In this document: in pieces, positions 22,103 to 30,721 of the stretch | How the letters are laid out: every line of letters starts with the position of its first letter | Position numbering within the stretch: position 1 is the stretch's first letter | Origin: DATAVB01 sp040414495 | Lineage (GTDB): Bacteria > Actinomycetota > Actinomycetes > Mycobacteriales > QHCD01 | Length of the DNA: 40,354 nt | Assembly: GCA_040414495.1 (NCBI GenBank) | Contig: JBEDUI010000208.1 | Coordinates: 1 to 40,354, forward strand | Direction of reading: 5' to 3' | The notes under the pieces: model-generated | What the model was told of the DNA's origin: nothing | What the model saw: only the letters and a program-made list of their open reading frames with translations | Database searches by the model: none | Translations under genes and position numbers: made by a program

Positions 22103-23521
22103 ATGCACTGGGGTGAGGGCAGCCTGCGGATCCGGCTCACCGCGCTAGCGACGCTGGTGGTGGCGGCCGGGCTCGTGGTCGGCGCCATCCTGATGGTGGT
22201 GCTCTTGCGGCATTCCTTGACCTCTTCGCTGGATGACGGGGCCCGTCGGACCGGGCGCCAGGTCGCCGCCATGGGCGTGCCACCGCCGGACCCGATCCCG
22301 GTCGGCGGCGGCAACATCGTCGTCGTTCAGGTCGTGAATCCGCAGAATCGGGTGATCGGCGCGGCCGGCCCCACCGCCGACCACCTGTTCCCGTTGCTGC
22401 AGCCGAACGAGCTGGCGCAGGTGCGGTCGGGAAAGGTGCTGCATCTGAACGGGAACCGGGCCGGGGTTACCGGCTCGCTGCGGGTGGTCGCCGTTCCGGC
22501 CGGTAGCGGAGGCGCCCGGGCCACGGTCGTCGTCGCGGTCGACCCCAGCGGGATCGGCCAGAGCAGCCAGGCGCTGCGGAATCAGCTCTTCATCTTCGTA
22601 CCGATACTCGTACTGGCCCTGGCGCTGCTCTCGTATTTCGTCATCGGCCGGGCGCTGCGGCCGGTCGAGGACCTGCGTCGCGGTGCGGCCGAGATCAGCG
22701 GGGCCGCGGGCGATGCGGCGACGCGGCGGCTACCGGTGCCGGCCGGGCGGGACGAGGTGCACCGGTTGGCGTTGACACTCAACGACATGCTGACCCGGCT
22801 GGATGCCGCCAGTGCCGGGCAGCGGGCGTTCATCGCGGATGCCGCCCACGAGCTGCGCAGCCCGCTGGCCAGCCTGCGGGCCCAGTTGGAGGTCGCCCAG
22901 CATCTGGGCCCGCGGGCCGATTGGCCGCGCACCGCCGACGGCGCGCTGATCGACATCGGCCGGTTGTCCCGGCTGGTGGATGACCTGCTGCTGTTGGCGC
23001 GGCTGGATGAATCGGCCGGGGTACGCCGGTCCGTGGTCGATTTGCCAGCGCTGGTGGCCGAGGTTGCGGCCGGGTACGAGCACGCCCGGGTACCGGTGCA
23101 CGTCACGAGCGAGGGCAGCGGGTTGGTCGAGGGCGACGCCGACGGCCTGCGCCGGGTCGTCCGTAACCTGCTCGACAACGCGGTCCGGCATGCGAGCGGG
23201 CAGGTCGCCGTGACCACGTCGGGCTCGAGCCGGCGGGTCGTGCTGAACGTGACCGACGACGGGCCCGGCATCGCCGAGGCCGACCGGGAGCGGGTGTTCG
23301 ACCGGTTCACCCGGCTGGACGACGCCCGCAGCCGGGACGCCGGAGGCAGCGGCCTGGGCCTGGCCATCGTCCGTGACCTGGTCCGGGCGCACGGCGGAAC
23401 GGTCGCGCTGGGCGAGGCCGGGTCGGGTCCGGGTTTGCGGGTCACGGTACGGCTGCCGGTCGCGCCGGCCCAGCCCACCGGCGAACCGCAGCCCCGCGCC
23501 AAATCCGATACGGGCGCCTGA
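22103..23521 (+). CDS. Two-component sensor histidine kinase
   Basis: A 472-residue kinase from ATG 22103. The frame is open upstream through the regulator gene, but this ATG directly follows its stop and begins a normal membrane protein. It has two transmembrane helices (about 14-36 and 161-181), an extracytoplasmic sensor domain of about 125 residues and a HAMP region (about 182-235). The H-box is FIADAAHELRSPLAS with His249, then N-box NLLDNAVRHA, DDGPGIAE and GGSGLGLAIV. It phosphorylates the adjacent regulator. It ends 8 bp from the convergent sugar-binding protein gene with no terminator visible between them. Confidence 0.95.
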   Translation: MHWGEGSLRIRLTALATLVVAAGLVVGAILMVVLLRHSLTSSLDDGARRTGRQVAAMGVPPPDPIPVGGGNIVVVQVVNPQNRVIGAAGPTADHLFPLLQPNELAQVRSGKVLHLNGNRAGVTGSLRVVAVPAGSGGARATVVVAVDPSGIGQSSQALRNQLFIFVPILVLALALLSYFVIGRALRPVEDLRRGAAEISGAAGDAATRRLPVPAGRDEVHRLALTLNDMLTRLDAASAGQRAFIADAAHELRSPLASLRAQLEVAQHLGPRADWPRTADGALIDIGRLSRLVDDLLLLARLDESAGVRRSVVDLPALVAEVAAGYEHARVPVHVTSEGSGLVEGDADGLRRVVRNLLDNAVRHASGQVAVTTSGSSRRVVLNVTDDGPGIAEADRERVFDRFTRLDDARSRDAGGSGLGLAIVRDLVRAHGGTVALGEAGSGPGLRVTVRLPVAPAQPTGEPQPRAKSDTGA

Positions 23522-23529
23522 CAGGGCCG

Positions 23530-24879
23530 CTATTGGGCGCCGGTACTCAGGTCGTGGTTGGCCGCATCGGCCGCACTTCGAATTGCCGCCGGGACCGAAT
23601 TGGATCCGAGATAGATCGGGCCGAGCGCCTGGCCCATGTCGGTGAGCGCCTCGTTCATGCCCGGGCTGACCGGCCAGTTGACGGTCTTGCCCTGCGCCTC
23701 GTCCAGGAATGGCTGCAGGTCAAGGCCTTTCTTTTTCCACGCCTGCAGGAAGTATTTGTCCAGGCTCTTGATGGCCGGCCAGATATATCCGCCCTCGCCC
23801 AGAATCTTCTGCGACGGCGCCGACCCGAGCCACTTTTCCAGCATCCACGCCTCTTTCGGGTGGGCCGAATGGACGTTGATCGCGTCGATCAGTCCGTTGA
23901 AGACACTGGCCCGCCCGCTCGGTCCAGCCGGCAATGGCAGCACGCCGAGCTTGAATTTCGTCGACTGCGTGATCGAGTTCGTATTCCAGTCGCCGGCCAT
24001 GTACATCGCCATCTCACCGCGCGCGAACACCTGCAGCGCGGTCGAATCGTCGGCATTCGGGCCGAGCTCGGCCCCGGGCGCGGCGACGTGGTATTTGTTG
24101 ATCAGGTCGGTCAGGTACTGGAAAGTCTGGATTCCCTTGGTGTTGTCGAACGACACCTTCTGGTCGTACGCCTTGGGAAATACGCCGGAGCCGTTCATCG
24201 CCAGGAAGTTCAGGTACGAACCCTGCATATCGTTCGCGCTGTTGAACGCGTAGCTGGCGATGTGGTTCTTGTCGAACTGCGGCGAATTCGCATTACGGCC
24301 GTGCGTGTCGATCGTGGCGTCCTTGAGCAACTGCATGAACGTGCCGCCACCGTCGGGAGTCCAGGTCAGATTCTTGGGAATCGTGACGTGGTGTTTGGCG
24401 AAATAGTCCTTGTTGTAATATAGCGCGATCGTGTCCCAGTCCTTGGGCAACCCGTAGGTTTTGCCGTCGTGCTGGTGCAGTTGGACCAGGGCCGGGTAGT
24501 ACTGCGACATGTTCAGGTGATCGGCCTTGATCTTCGGCGCGATGTTCACCATGACCTTGTCCTTGATCCACGTGCCGAGGAACGGCGTGTTGACCCAGAA
24601 CAGGTCGGGACCTTTGTGCGTGATGAATTCGGCGGTCAGCTTCGGCTGGTAGCTGTTGTACGGAATCTGCTCGATCGTGACGTGAATCTTGGGGTGCAGT
24701 TTCTCGAATTCGTCGATCGACTTCTGGTAGCCGATCTGCTCGGTCGGATCCCACAACGCGTAGGTCAGGTTGATCTTGCCGTTGGAGTTCGATGGGCTGA
24801 AACCCCAGCCCTGCGCGCATCCGGACAGCACGAGGCACGCCACCACTGTGAGTATCCCGACAAAGCCACGGCGCCGCAT
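23530..24879 (-). CDS. Sugar ABC transporter substrate-binding lipoprotein
   Basis: A 449-residue family-1 extracellular solute-binding protein. The signal peptide has a basic start MRRRGF, a hydrophobic core and lipobox LSGC with Cys21 as lipidation site. The mature part has ABC-sugar features such as LTYALWDPTEQIGYQKSIDE near the start and ARGEMAMYMAGDWN in the C-terminal half. It lies 9 bp after the second permease gene in a three-gene importer operon. No ATPase is present, so it probably uses a shared MsiK-type ATPase encoded elsewhere. The sugar is not predictable. Confidence 0.93.
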   Translation of the reverse strand: MRRRGFVGILTVVACLVLSGCAQGWGFSPSNSNGKINLTYALWDPTEQIGYQKSIDEFEKLHPKIHVTIEQIPYNSYQPKLTAEFITHKGPDLFWVNTPFLGTWIKDKVMVNIAPKIKADHLNMSQYYPALVQLHQHDGKTYGLPKDWDTIALYYNKDYFAKHHVTIPKNLTWTPDGGGTFMQLLKDATIDTHGRNANSPQFDKNHIASYAFNSANDMQGSYLNFLAMNGSGVFPKAYDQKVSFDNTKGIQTFQYLTDLINKYHVAAPGAELGPNADDSTALQVFARGEMAMYMAGDWNTNSITQSTKFKLGVLPLPAGPSGRASVFNGLIDAINVHSAHPKEAWMLEKWLGSAPSQKILGEGGYIWPAIKSLDKYFLQAWKKKGLDLQPFLDEAQGKTVNWPVSPGMNEALTDMGQALGPIYLGSNSVPAAIRSAADAANHDLSTGAQ

Positions 24880-24888
24880 GAGTAACCC

Positions 24889-25728
24889 CTACCTGTTCAC
24901 GCCGGTCAGCTGGATCGAATTGACAATTTGTTTCTGGAAAAGCGCGAAGACGATGAGCATCGGCACCAACGCGATCAACGATCCGGCCAACACCAGTCCC
25001 CACTGGACGGTGAAGTTGGACTGCAGGTTGGAGATGCCGACCGTGACCACCCGCAGCGAGGTGGAATCGGTGACGATCAGCGGCCACAGGAAGTTGTTCC
25101 ACCCGAACACGAACGCGATCACCGCCGCGGTCAACAGGATCGGTTTGGACAGCGGCACCACGACCCGCCACAAGATGCGCTGCTCACCGCAGCCGTCGAG
25201 CCGGGCCGCCTCGATGATGTCCTCGGGAATTGTCATGAAGAACTGCCGCATGAGGAAAATCGCGTACGGCGTGCCCAACACGTACGGCAGGAAGATCGCC
25301 CAGTACGTATTCAGCAGGTGCAAGTGCTCCATCACGATGTACATCGGCACCAGCGTGACGACGTTCGGCACCATCAAGGTGGCCAGATAAACCCAGAACA
25401 GGAAGTCCCGACCCGGAAAAGGCAGCCGGGCGAACGCGTACGCGCCCATCATCGAGAACAGCACCTGGCCGATCGTGATGATGATCGCGATCATCGCGGT
25501 GTTGCCCAGATAGGTCAGGAAATGCTGGCTGTGCAGCACCTGGCTGAAGTTCGAGGTGCCGAAATGGCTCGGCGGTTGCCACGCCCGCTGGCTCTGAATA
25601 TCCGAGAGCGATTTGAACGAGGCAAAGATCGCGAAAATGTACGGCGCGATGAAGACGGCCGCCACCGCGATCAGGATCAGGTAAAAGATGGTGAGCCGGC
25701 CGAACCGGCCCCAGCGAAGGAGTCCCAC
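24889..25728 (-). CDS. Carbohydrate ABC transporter permease (MalG type)
   Basis: A 279-residue inner-membrane protein with GTG start at 25728 and six helices. The cytoplasmic EAA loop reads EAARLDGCGEQRILWRVVVP, the ATPase docking site. The start lies 7 bp after the MalF-type gene's stop. It forms the translocation pore with that partner. Confidence 0.94.
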   Translation of the reverse strand: MGLLRWGRFGRLTIFYLILIAVAAVFIAPYIFAIFASFKSLSDIQSQRAWQPPSHFGTSNFSQVLHSQHFLTYLGNTAMIAIIITIGQVLFSMMGAYAFARLPFPGRDFLFWVYLATLMVPNVVTLVPMYIVMEHLHLLNTYWAIFLPYVLGTPYAIFLMRQFFMTIPEDIIEAARLDGCGEQRILWRVVVPLSKPILLTAAVIAFVFGWNNFLWPLIVTDSTSLRVVTVGISNLQSNFTVQWGLVLAGSLIALVPMLIVFALFQKQIVNSIQLTGVNR

Positions 25729-25735
25729 GGCAGCC

Positions 25736-26680
25736 TCAGGTCATCTCGTAAACGGTGCGGCGACGGAAGTACGCGAACTGCGCGACGGTGAAGATGAGAA
25801 TGATGAGGAACAGGATCACCGACATCGCGCAGGCCTCGCCGATGTGGAAACCGACGAATGCCGACTGGTAGATCTGCAGGTTCATCACCTCGGTCGAATC
25901 ACCGGGGCCGCCATTGGTCAGCACGAAAACCGTGTCGAAGACCTGGAACGATCCGATGACGCCCGTGACCAGGACAAACAACAACGTCGGGTTCAGCAGT
26001 GGCAGCGTGATGCGGAAGAACTGCTGGAACTTGCCGGCACCGTCCATGCCGGACACCTCGTACAGCTGCTTCGGGATCGCCTGCAGGCCGGCGAGAAAGA
26101 ACAACATGTTGTAGCCGGCGTACTGCCAGATATTCGCGAACGCGATCACCGGCATTGCCCACGCGGACGATCCGAGCCAGGCTGGGCCGTGAATGCCGAC
26201 GTAGCCCAGCAACGTGTTGATCGCGCCTATTTTCGGGTCGAATACCCAGTTCCATACGACCGCCATTGCCACCGGCGTGGCCAGGAACGGCACCACGTAA
26301 AGGACCCGGAAGAATCCCATGGCCGGCAGTTTGCGGCTGAGCATCATCGCCAGACCCAACGCAATGATCGTTTGGATCGGAATGTTGAGCACAACGTAGT
26401 AGAGCGTGACCAGCAGCGAATGCCCGATGTGGTCGTACTGGAACAGGTCGACGAAGTTCGAGCCACCGACGAATTTCGGCGCGCTGAGCAGATCCCAGCG
26501 GAAGAAACTCAGCAGGATGACCAGCACAACCGGAAGCACCAGAAATGCCAACACGCCGACCAGACTGGGTACCAGGAAGAACGCGGCCGTACCAAGCTGT
26601 CGCCGTTTTGACCGCCCGGGCGCCGCTCCACCGGCCTTGGCTGGCGTGGAGACGTTTGTGCTGGGCGCTACCGCGGTCAC
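25736..26680 (-). CDS. Carbohydrate ABC transporter permease (MalF type)
   Basis: A 314-residue permease with GTG start at 26680, an Ala/Thr/Lys-rich cytoplasmic tail of about 28 residues and six helices. The EAA-like loop is YEVSGMDGAGKFQQFFRITL. It is the first gene of the importer operon. The upstream 290 bp contain an imperfect inverted repeat that could be an operator, and a terminator belonging to the gene beyond. Confidence 0.94.
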   Translation of the reverse strand: MTAVAPSTNVSTPAKAGGAAPGRSKRRQLGTAAFFLVPSLVGVLAFLVLPVVLVILLSFFRWDLLSAPKFVGGSNFVDLFQYDHIGHSLLVTLYYVVLNIPIQTIIALGLAMMLSRKLPAMGFFRVLYVVPFLATPVAMAVVWNWVFDPKIGAINTLLGYVGIHGPAWLGSSAWAMPVIAFANIWQYAGYNMLFFLAGLQAIPKQLYEVSGMDGAGKFQQFFRITLPLLNPTLLFVLVTGVIGSFQVFDTVFVLTNGGPGDSTEVMNLQIYQSAFVGFHIGEACAMSVILFLIILIFTVAQFAYFRRRTVYEMT

Positions 26681-26795
26681 GGTGTCAGTCCAAGACCGAA
26701 GTTTTCGTGGTGGTAAAAGCCCGCCACGCTCGACGTTGTCAAAGCCACCACGCCTTCCCGACGGCGCACGCGGCCGCCTGTGACTGGGCCGCGAG

Positions 26796-26816
26796 GGTTA
26801 GCGGCAAGCGTTATCC
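26796..26816. promoter_or_regulatory. Possible repressor operator of the sugar importer
   Basis: GGTTAGCG (26796-26803) and CGTTATCC (26809-26816) form an imperfect inverted repeat (6 of 8 pairs) with a 5-bp spacer, about 115 bp before the first permease. The size suits a LacI- or ROK-type operator, but no regulator gene is adjacent. Confidence 0.25.
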
Positions 26817-26883
26817 GGCTACGGGAGTGTGTCAGCTGACCGCAAGGAGATCAAGGGGTGGAATGATCACAAACTGGAATACA

Positions 26884-26927
26884 AGAGCCGGCGCCGCGCG
26901 AAAAAGTTTCGGCGCGGCGCCGGCTCT
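26884..26927 (-). terminator. Intrinsic terminator after the ABC-2 permease
   Basis: AGAGCCGGCGCCGCGC and GCGCGGCGCCGGCTCT form a perfect 16-bp stem, extended by GAAA/TTTC, 47 bp past the stop of the minus-strand permease gene. On the minus strand it ends in TTGTATTCC. Confidence 0.85.
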
Positions 26928-26973
26928 GAGCAAGGCGTTCCAGCCTCAAAACCCGTCTGTTACAAGGGATGCG

Positions 26974-27753
26974 CTATTTGATTTCGCGCCCCGCCAGGCG
27001 TACCAGACCGACCGCGAGAGGTAAGCCCACCCACAGCGCTGCCGTCGTACCGACCTGCGCCCATTCGGTGTTGCTGAGGTGGTCGTTCGCCAGGCTGTTC
27101 AACGCGCTGGTGTCGATCCACTTCAAGGGTTTCGTGATTGCACTGATCGTGCCACCGAGGATTTGCAGCACGGCCGGCAGCATGTAGTACGACACGATCG
27201 CCAGCGGCGAGCTCATCAACACCAGACCAAACGCGAGACCCATCAGAATGCCGATCAGCTGATTGAGCAGCCCCTGTCCGAGCACGGCGGCCGTAATGTC
27301 CCAGCTGCCATTCCCGCCCCGGGCCGCCGCGATGGCATTACCGAGCGCCGAGGTGGCCAGGCTGAACGCGGTCACCGGAATCGCCAGCAGCACGATCGCG
27401 CCGGTTTTCGCAGCCGCGATCCGGCCCCGCTGCGGGACCAGGGTGAATGTGCTGAGCGCGGTCCGTTGTGACCATTCGCTGGTCGCGGCCAGAATGCCGA
27501 CCACCGGCACCAGCACACCTATCGGCGCCAGCGTGTTGCGGAAGAAGTAGTCGAACGTCTGCTCCTCCTGCTTGGCCGCGAACGCCAGCACGAACATCAT
27601 GATGAGCGCGATCACCATGGTCAGGCTCAGCAGCGCGATCCCGGCCCGGGTGTCGGCCATCTTGCGTAGCTCGATGACCATGAGGCGGCGCAACGGCACC
27701 CGGCGGGTGCGCACCGGCGCGGCCGTCTCGGCGTACAGAGTCGTCGTGCTCAT
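26974..27753 (-). CDS. ABC-2 type transporter permease
   Basis: A 259-residue membrane protein with six predicted helices, ABC-2 exporter type (EWSQRTALSTFTLVPQRGRI between helices 2 and 3). The start is ATG at 27753, 34 bp downstream of the ATPase gene's stop. It should dimerise as the membrane half of an exporter. The pair is divergent from a NarL-type two-component system. Confidence 0.9.
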   Translation of the reverse strand: MSTTTLYAETAAPVRTRRVPLRRLMVIELRKMADTRAGIALLSLTMVIALIMMFVLAFAAKQEEQTFDYFFRNTLAPIGVLVPVVGILAATSEWSQRTALSTFTLVPQRGRIAAAKTGAIVLLAIPVTAFSLATSALGNAIAAARGGNGSWDITAAVLGQGLLNQLIGILMGLAFGLVLMSSPLAIVSYYMLPAVLQILGGTISAITKPLKWIDTSALNSLANDHLSNTEWAQVGTTAALWVGLPLAVGLVRLAGREIK

Positions 27754-27787
27754 GATGCCTCCGCGGCAGTGATTACGTCGGCATTGG

Positions 27788-28690
27788 TCATGCCGCCACC
27801 TCCTGGGCTTCGGACTTGTCGGCGGTCAGGCTGAGGAACAGTTGCTCCAGGCCGCCGCCGTCGGCCGGCCGCAGCTCGAGCAGAACGACCTGACCGGCGG
27901 CCGCGGCCTTGCCGACCGCCTCGGCGTCACCGTCGACCAGGAACGATCCGTCGGGCGACCGGGTCGAGGCGAGGCCCGCATTGGCCAACGCCTTCTGCAG
28001 CGCACCGTCGTCGAGCGCCTTGACCACCATGCCGCTGGCGGTCAGCAGCTCGGCCTTGGTTCCCTGCGCCGCGATCTTGCCGCCGGCGATGACCACCAAT
28101 CGGTCAGCGACCGCCTCGACCTCGTGCAGCAGGTGCGATGAAAGCAGGACCGTGCCGCCCCGGTCGGCGAAATCGCGCAGCAGCCCGCGCATCCAGAAGA
28201 TGCCCTCGGGGTCCAGGCCGTTCGCCGGCTCGTCGAGGATGAGGACACTCGGGTCGCCGAGCAGCGAGTGCGCGATGCCCAGCCGCTGCCGCATACCGAG
28301 CGAGTAGTTGCCCACCCGCCGCTTGGCCGCGGCCGGCGACAGGTCGACCAGCTGGAGCAACTGGTCGACCCGGCGCCGGTCCAGCCCGAGCACCTGCGCG
28401 GAAAGCGCCAGCGTCTCCCGGCCGGTGCGGCCACTGTGCATGGCCGAGGCGTCCAGGAGAACTCCGACCGCGCGTCCCGGATCGGGCAGGTCCCGGTAAC
28501 GCACCCCGTTCACGGTCGTGGTGCCGGACGAGGGCGGGGTGAGCCCGCAGATCATCCGCATCGTGGTTGATTTGCCCGCGCCATTCGGGCCGAGGAATCC
28601 GGTAACGGTGCCCGGCTCGCACCGGAACGACACATCGTCGACGGCGACGTGCGAGCCATAGCGTTTGCTGAGGTGTTCGACAGCTATCAC
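27788..28690 (-). CDS. ABC transporter ATP-binding protein (exporter)
   Basis: A 300-residue ATPase if started at GTG 28690 (MIAVEHLSKRYGSHVAV). The frame extends 22 codons further to a TTG, but those residues are unlike the family. Walker A is GPNGAGKS (34-41), signature YSLGM and Walker B VLILDEP, with the H-loop SSHLLHEVE. The fold ends in a short accessory domain. No ribosome-binding site is visible before the GTG. It works with the following permease. Confidence 0.88.
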   Translation of the reverse strand: MIAVEHLSKRYGSHVAVDDVSFRCEPGTVTGFLGPNGAGKSTTMRMICGLTPPSSGTTTVNGVRYRDLPDPGRAVGVLLDASAMHSGRTGRETLALSAQVLGLDRRRVDQLLQLVDLSPAAAKRRVGNYSLGMRQRLGIAHSLLGDPSVLILDEPANGLDPEGIFWMRGLLRDFADRGGTVLLSSHLLHEVEAVADRLVVIAGGKIAAQGTKAELLTASGMVVKALDDGALQKALANAGLASTRSPDGSFLVDGDAEAVGKAAAAGQVVLLELRPADGGGLEQLFLSLTADKSEAQEVAA

Positions 28691-28808
28691 GGCGACAACA
28701 TTGCCGGTATCAGGCGGTCGGTCGCGTCGGGCGAGGGTCGGCGGCGCGATAGCCAATCGGCTAATTCGTTATCTACTTTGGTACAACGCCGCGTTCACCG
28801 CCGGGCCG

Positions 28809-28814
28809 TAAACT
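28809..28814 (+). promoter_or_regulatory. Candidate -10 element for a leaderless kinase mRNA
   Basis: TAAACT ends 8 bp before the ATG at 28823 and no ribosome-binding site is present, the arrangement of leaderless actinobacterial transcripts. A -35 box is not clear. Confidence 0.35.
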
Positions 28815-28822
28815 ATTGCACC

Positions 28823-30064
28823 ATGAGCACCGTGGCAACCGACCAGCGGCGCACCGAATATCACCGGCTCCTGCCCGGCCTGTTGACGGCAGAGCCTTAC
28901 GGCGAGGCGGATCGACATCCACGGTCCACAAGGGACTGGATCGTCGACGTACTAGCCGTGCTGGTCGCGCTGGCCGGGGTGCCGTTGACGTGGCTGGACC
29001 AGCGCAGTGGCAGCCACGCCGAATCGCATTACATGCTGGTCGCTGATTTCGCCATCGGCGCTGGGGCGGCATTGTCTATTTGGTTGCGGCGCCGGTGGCC
29101 GGTAGCGCTCATGCTGGTCCTGACGCCGCTCAGTCTGCTCTTCCAGTTCGCCGGCTTCGCTTGCATCATCGCGTTTTTCACGGTCGCGGTGCATCGCCGT
29201 TTTCCGATCGCGGCGGCCGCCGGGGTGCTGCAGCTGCTCTCGCTGTTCCCGCTCTACGTATTGCATCCGGCCCACGGAATGTCCTATTGGGGCAGCGTAT
29301 TGGTCGGCTCCATTTTCGTGGTCGCGGTGTTGGCCTGGGGCATGTTCGTACGGGCCCGGCGCCAGTTGCTGCTCTCGTTACGCGAACGGGCCGAGCGGGC
29401 CGAAGCGACCCAGCAATTGAAGGTCGAACAAGCCCAACATCTGGAACGGGAACGTATTGCCCGGGAAATGCACGACGTGCTGGCGCACCGCATCTCGCTG
29501 TTGAGCCTGCACGCCGGCGCGTTGGAATTCCATCCGGACGCGCCGCCGGAGGAAATCGCCCGCGCCGCCGGGATAATCCGGGACAGTGCCCGGCAGGCAC
29601 TGCAGGATCTGCGCGAGGTGATCGGCGTATTGCGGGACGGCGGCGATGACCACGATTCACCCGAGCGTCCACAACCGACACTGGCCGACATCCCCGGCCT
29701 GATCGACGAATCCCGGGCGGCCGGAATGCGGGTGAAGCTCGTCGAGACAATCAACGACCCCGACGACCTGCCAACCGGAGTCGGACGCAGCGCGTACCGG
29801 ATCGTCCAAGAGGGACTGACCAACGTACGCAAGCACGCGCCCGGCTCGCTGGCCTACGTCACCATCGCCGGCACGTCCGGGGCCGGGCTCGACATCGAAG
29901 TCCGTAACCTGCTGCCAGTGGGACGAACGGCATCCGCGGACCTGCCCGGCTCGGGCAACGGCATTATCGGGCTCACCGAACGAGTCAACCTGGCCGGCGG
30001 GCAGATAGATTGCGGACCGACGAACGCGGGCGAATATCGGCTGCACACCTGGTTGCCCTGGTAA
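28823..30064 (+). CDS. NarL-type sensor histidine kinase (HisKA_3)
   Basis: A 413-residue kinase. ATG 28823 is chosen because the open frame upstream lies in the divergent promoter region. About four to five transmembrane helices (about 38-175) lead to a dimerisation helix with ERERIAREMHDVLAHRIS, whose His is the phosphorylation site, then an HATPase domain (GRSAYRIVQEGLTNVRKHA; GSGNGIIGLTERV). The response regulator starts immediately after the TAA. The kinase is of the family that senses cell-envelope or drug signals next to ABC exporters. Confidence 0.94.
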   Translation: MSTVATDQRRTEYHRLLPGLLTAEPYGEADRHPRSTRDWIVDVLAVLVALAGVPLTWLDQRSGSHAESHYMLVADFAIGAGAALSIWLRRRWPVALMLVLTPLSLLFQFAGFACIIAFFTVAVHRRFPIAAAAGVLQLLSLFPLYVLHPAHGMSYWGSVLVGSIFVVAVLAWGMFVRARRQLLLSLRERAERAEATQQLKVEQAQHLERERIAREMHDVLAHRISLLSLHAGALEFHPDAPPEEIARAAGIIRDSARQALQDLREVIGVLRDGGDDHDSPERPQPTLADIPGLIDESRAAGMRVKLVETINDPDDLPTGVGRSAYRIVQEGLTNVRKHAPGSLAYVTIAGTSGAGLDIEVRNLLPVGRTASADLPGSGNGIIGLTERVNLAGGQIDCGPTNAGEYRLHTWLPW

Positions 30065-30721
30065 ATGATGAGCGTTCGCGTATTGATCGTCGATGACGAT
30101 GCCCTGGTCCGGGCCGGCCTGTCGATGATGCTCTCGGGCACCGACGACATCGTGATTGTGGGCGAGGCGACCGACGGCGCCGAGGTGATCCCGGCGGTAA
30201 GGCGCAGCGAGCCGACCGTGGTGCTGATGGACATCCGGATGCCGAAGCAGGACGGGCTGGCCGCCACCGAGGCGTTGCTGGCCGAGCCCAATGCACCGCA
30301 GGTCATCGTGCTCACCACGTTTGACGCTGACGAATACGTGCTGCGGGCGTTGCGGGCCGGGGCCAGCGGTTTCCTGTTGAAGGACACGCCGCCGGCCGAT
30401 ATCGCCGCTGCGATCCGCCGGGTCGCCGCAGGCGAGCCGATGCTCTCTCCGACCGTGATGCGTTCACTGATCGACCACGTCGCCGATGCGGGCGTCCACA
30501 GTAGACGGCACGCGGCCCGGTGCCGGCTCGATCAGCTGTCCGACCGCGAACGCGAGGTCGCGATCGCCGTCGGACAAGGGAAATCCAACGCCGAGATCAG
30601 CGCTGAGCTGTTCATGAGCGTGGCCACGGTCAAGGCGCACGTGTCCCGGCTCATGGTGAAGCTCGAACTGTCCAACCGGGTGCAGATCGCGTTACTCGCC
30701 CACGATGCCGGCGCCCTCTGA
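30065..30721 (+). CDS. NarL/LuxR-family response regulator
   Basis: A 218-residue regulator. The receiver phosphoacceptor is Asp56 (VVLMDIRMP), with Asp10-Asp11 in the acidic pocket and LLKDT carrying the conserved Lys. The C-terminal LuxR helix-turn-helix reads LSDREREVAIAVGQGKSNAE. ATG directly abuts the kinase stop. Its last 30 bp overlap the 3' end of the convergent gene. The divergent ABC exporter is the likely target. Confidence 0.95.
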   Translation: MMSVRVLIVDDDALVRAGLSMMLSGTDDIVIVGEATDGAEVIPAVRRSEPTVVLMDIRMPKQDGLAATEALLAEPNAPQVIVLTTFDADEYVLRALRAGASGFLLKDTPPADIAAAIRRVAAGEPMLSPTVMRSLIDHVADAGVHSRRHAARCRLDQLSDREREVAIAVGQGKSNAEISAELFMSVATVKAHVSRLMVKLELSNRVQIALLAHDAGAL

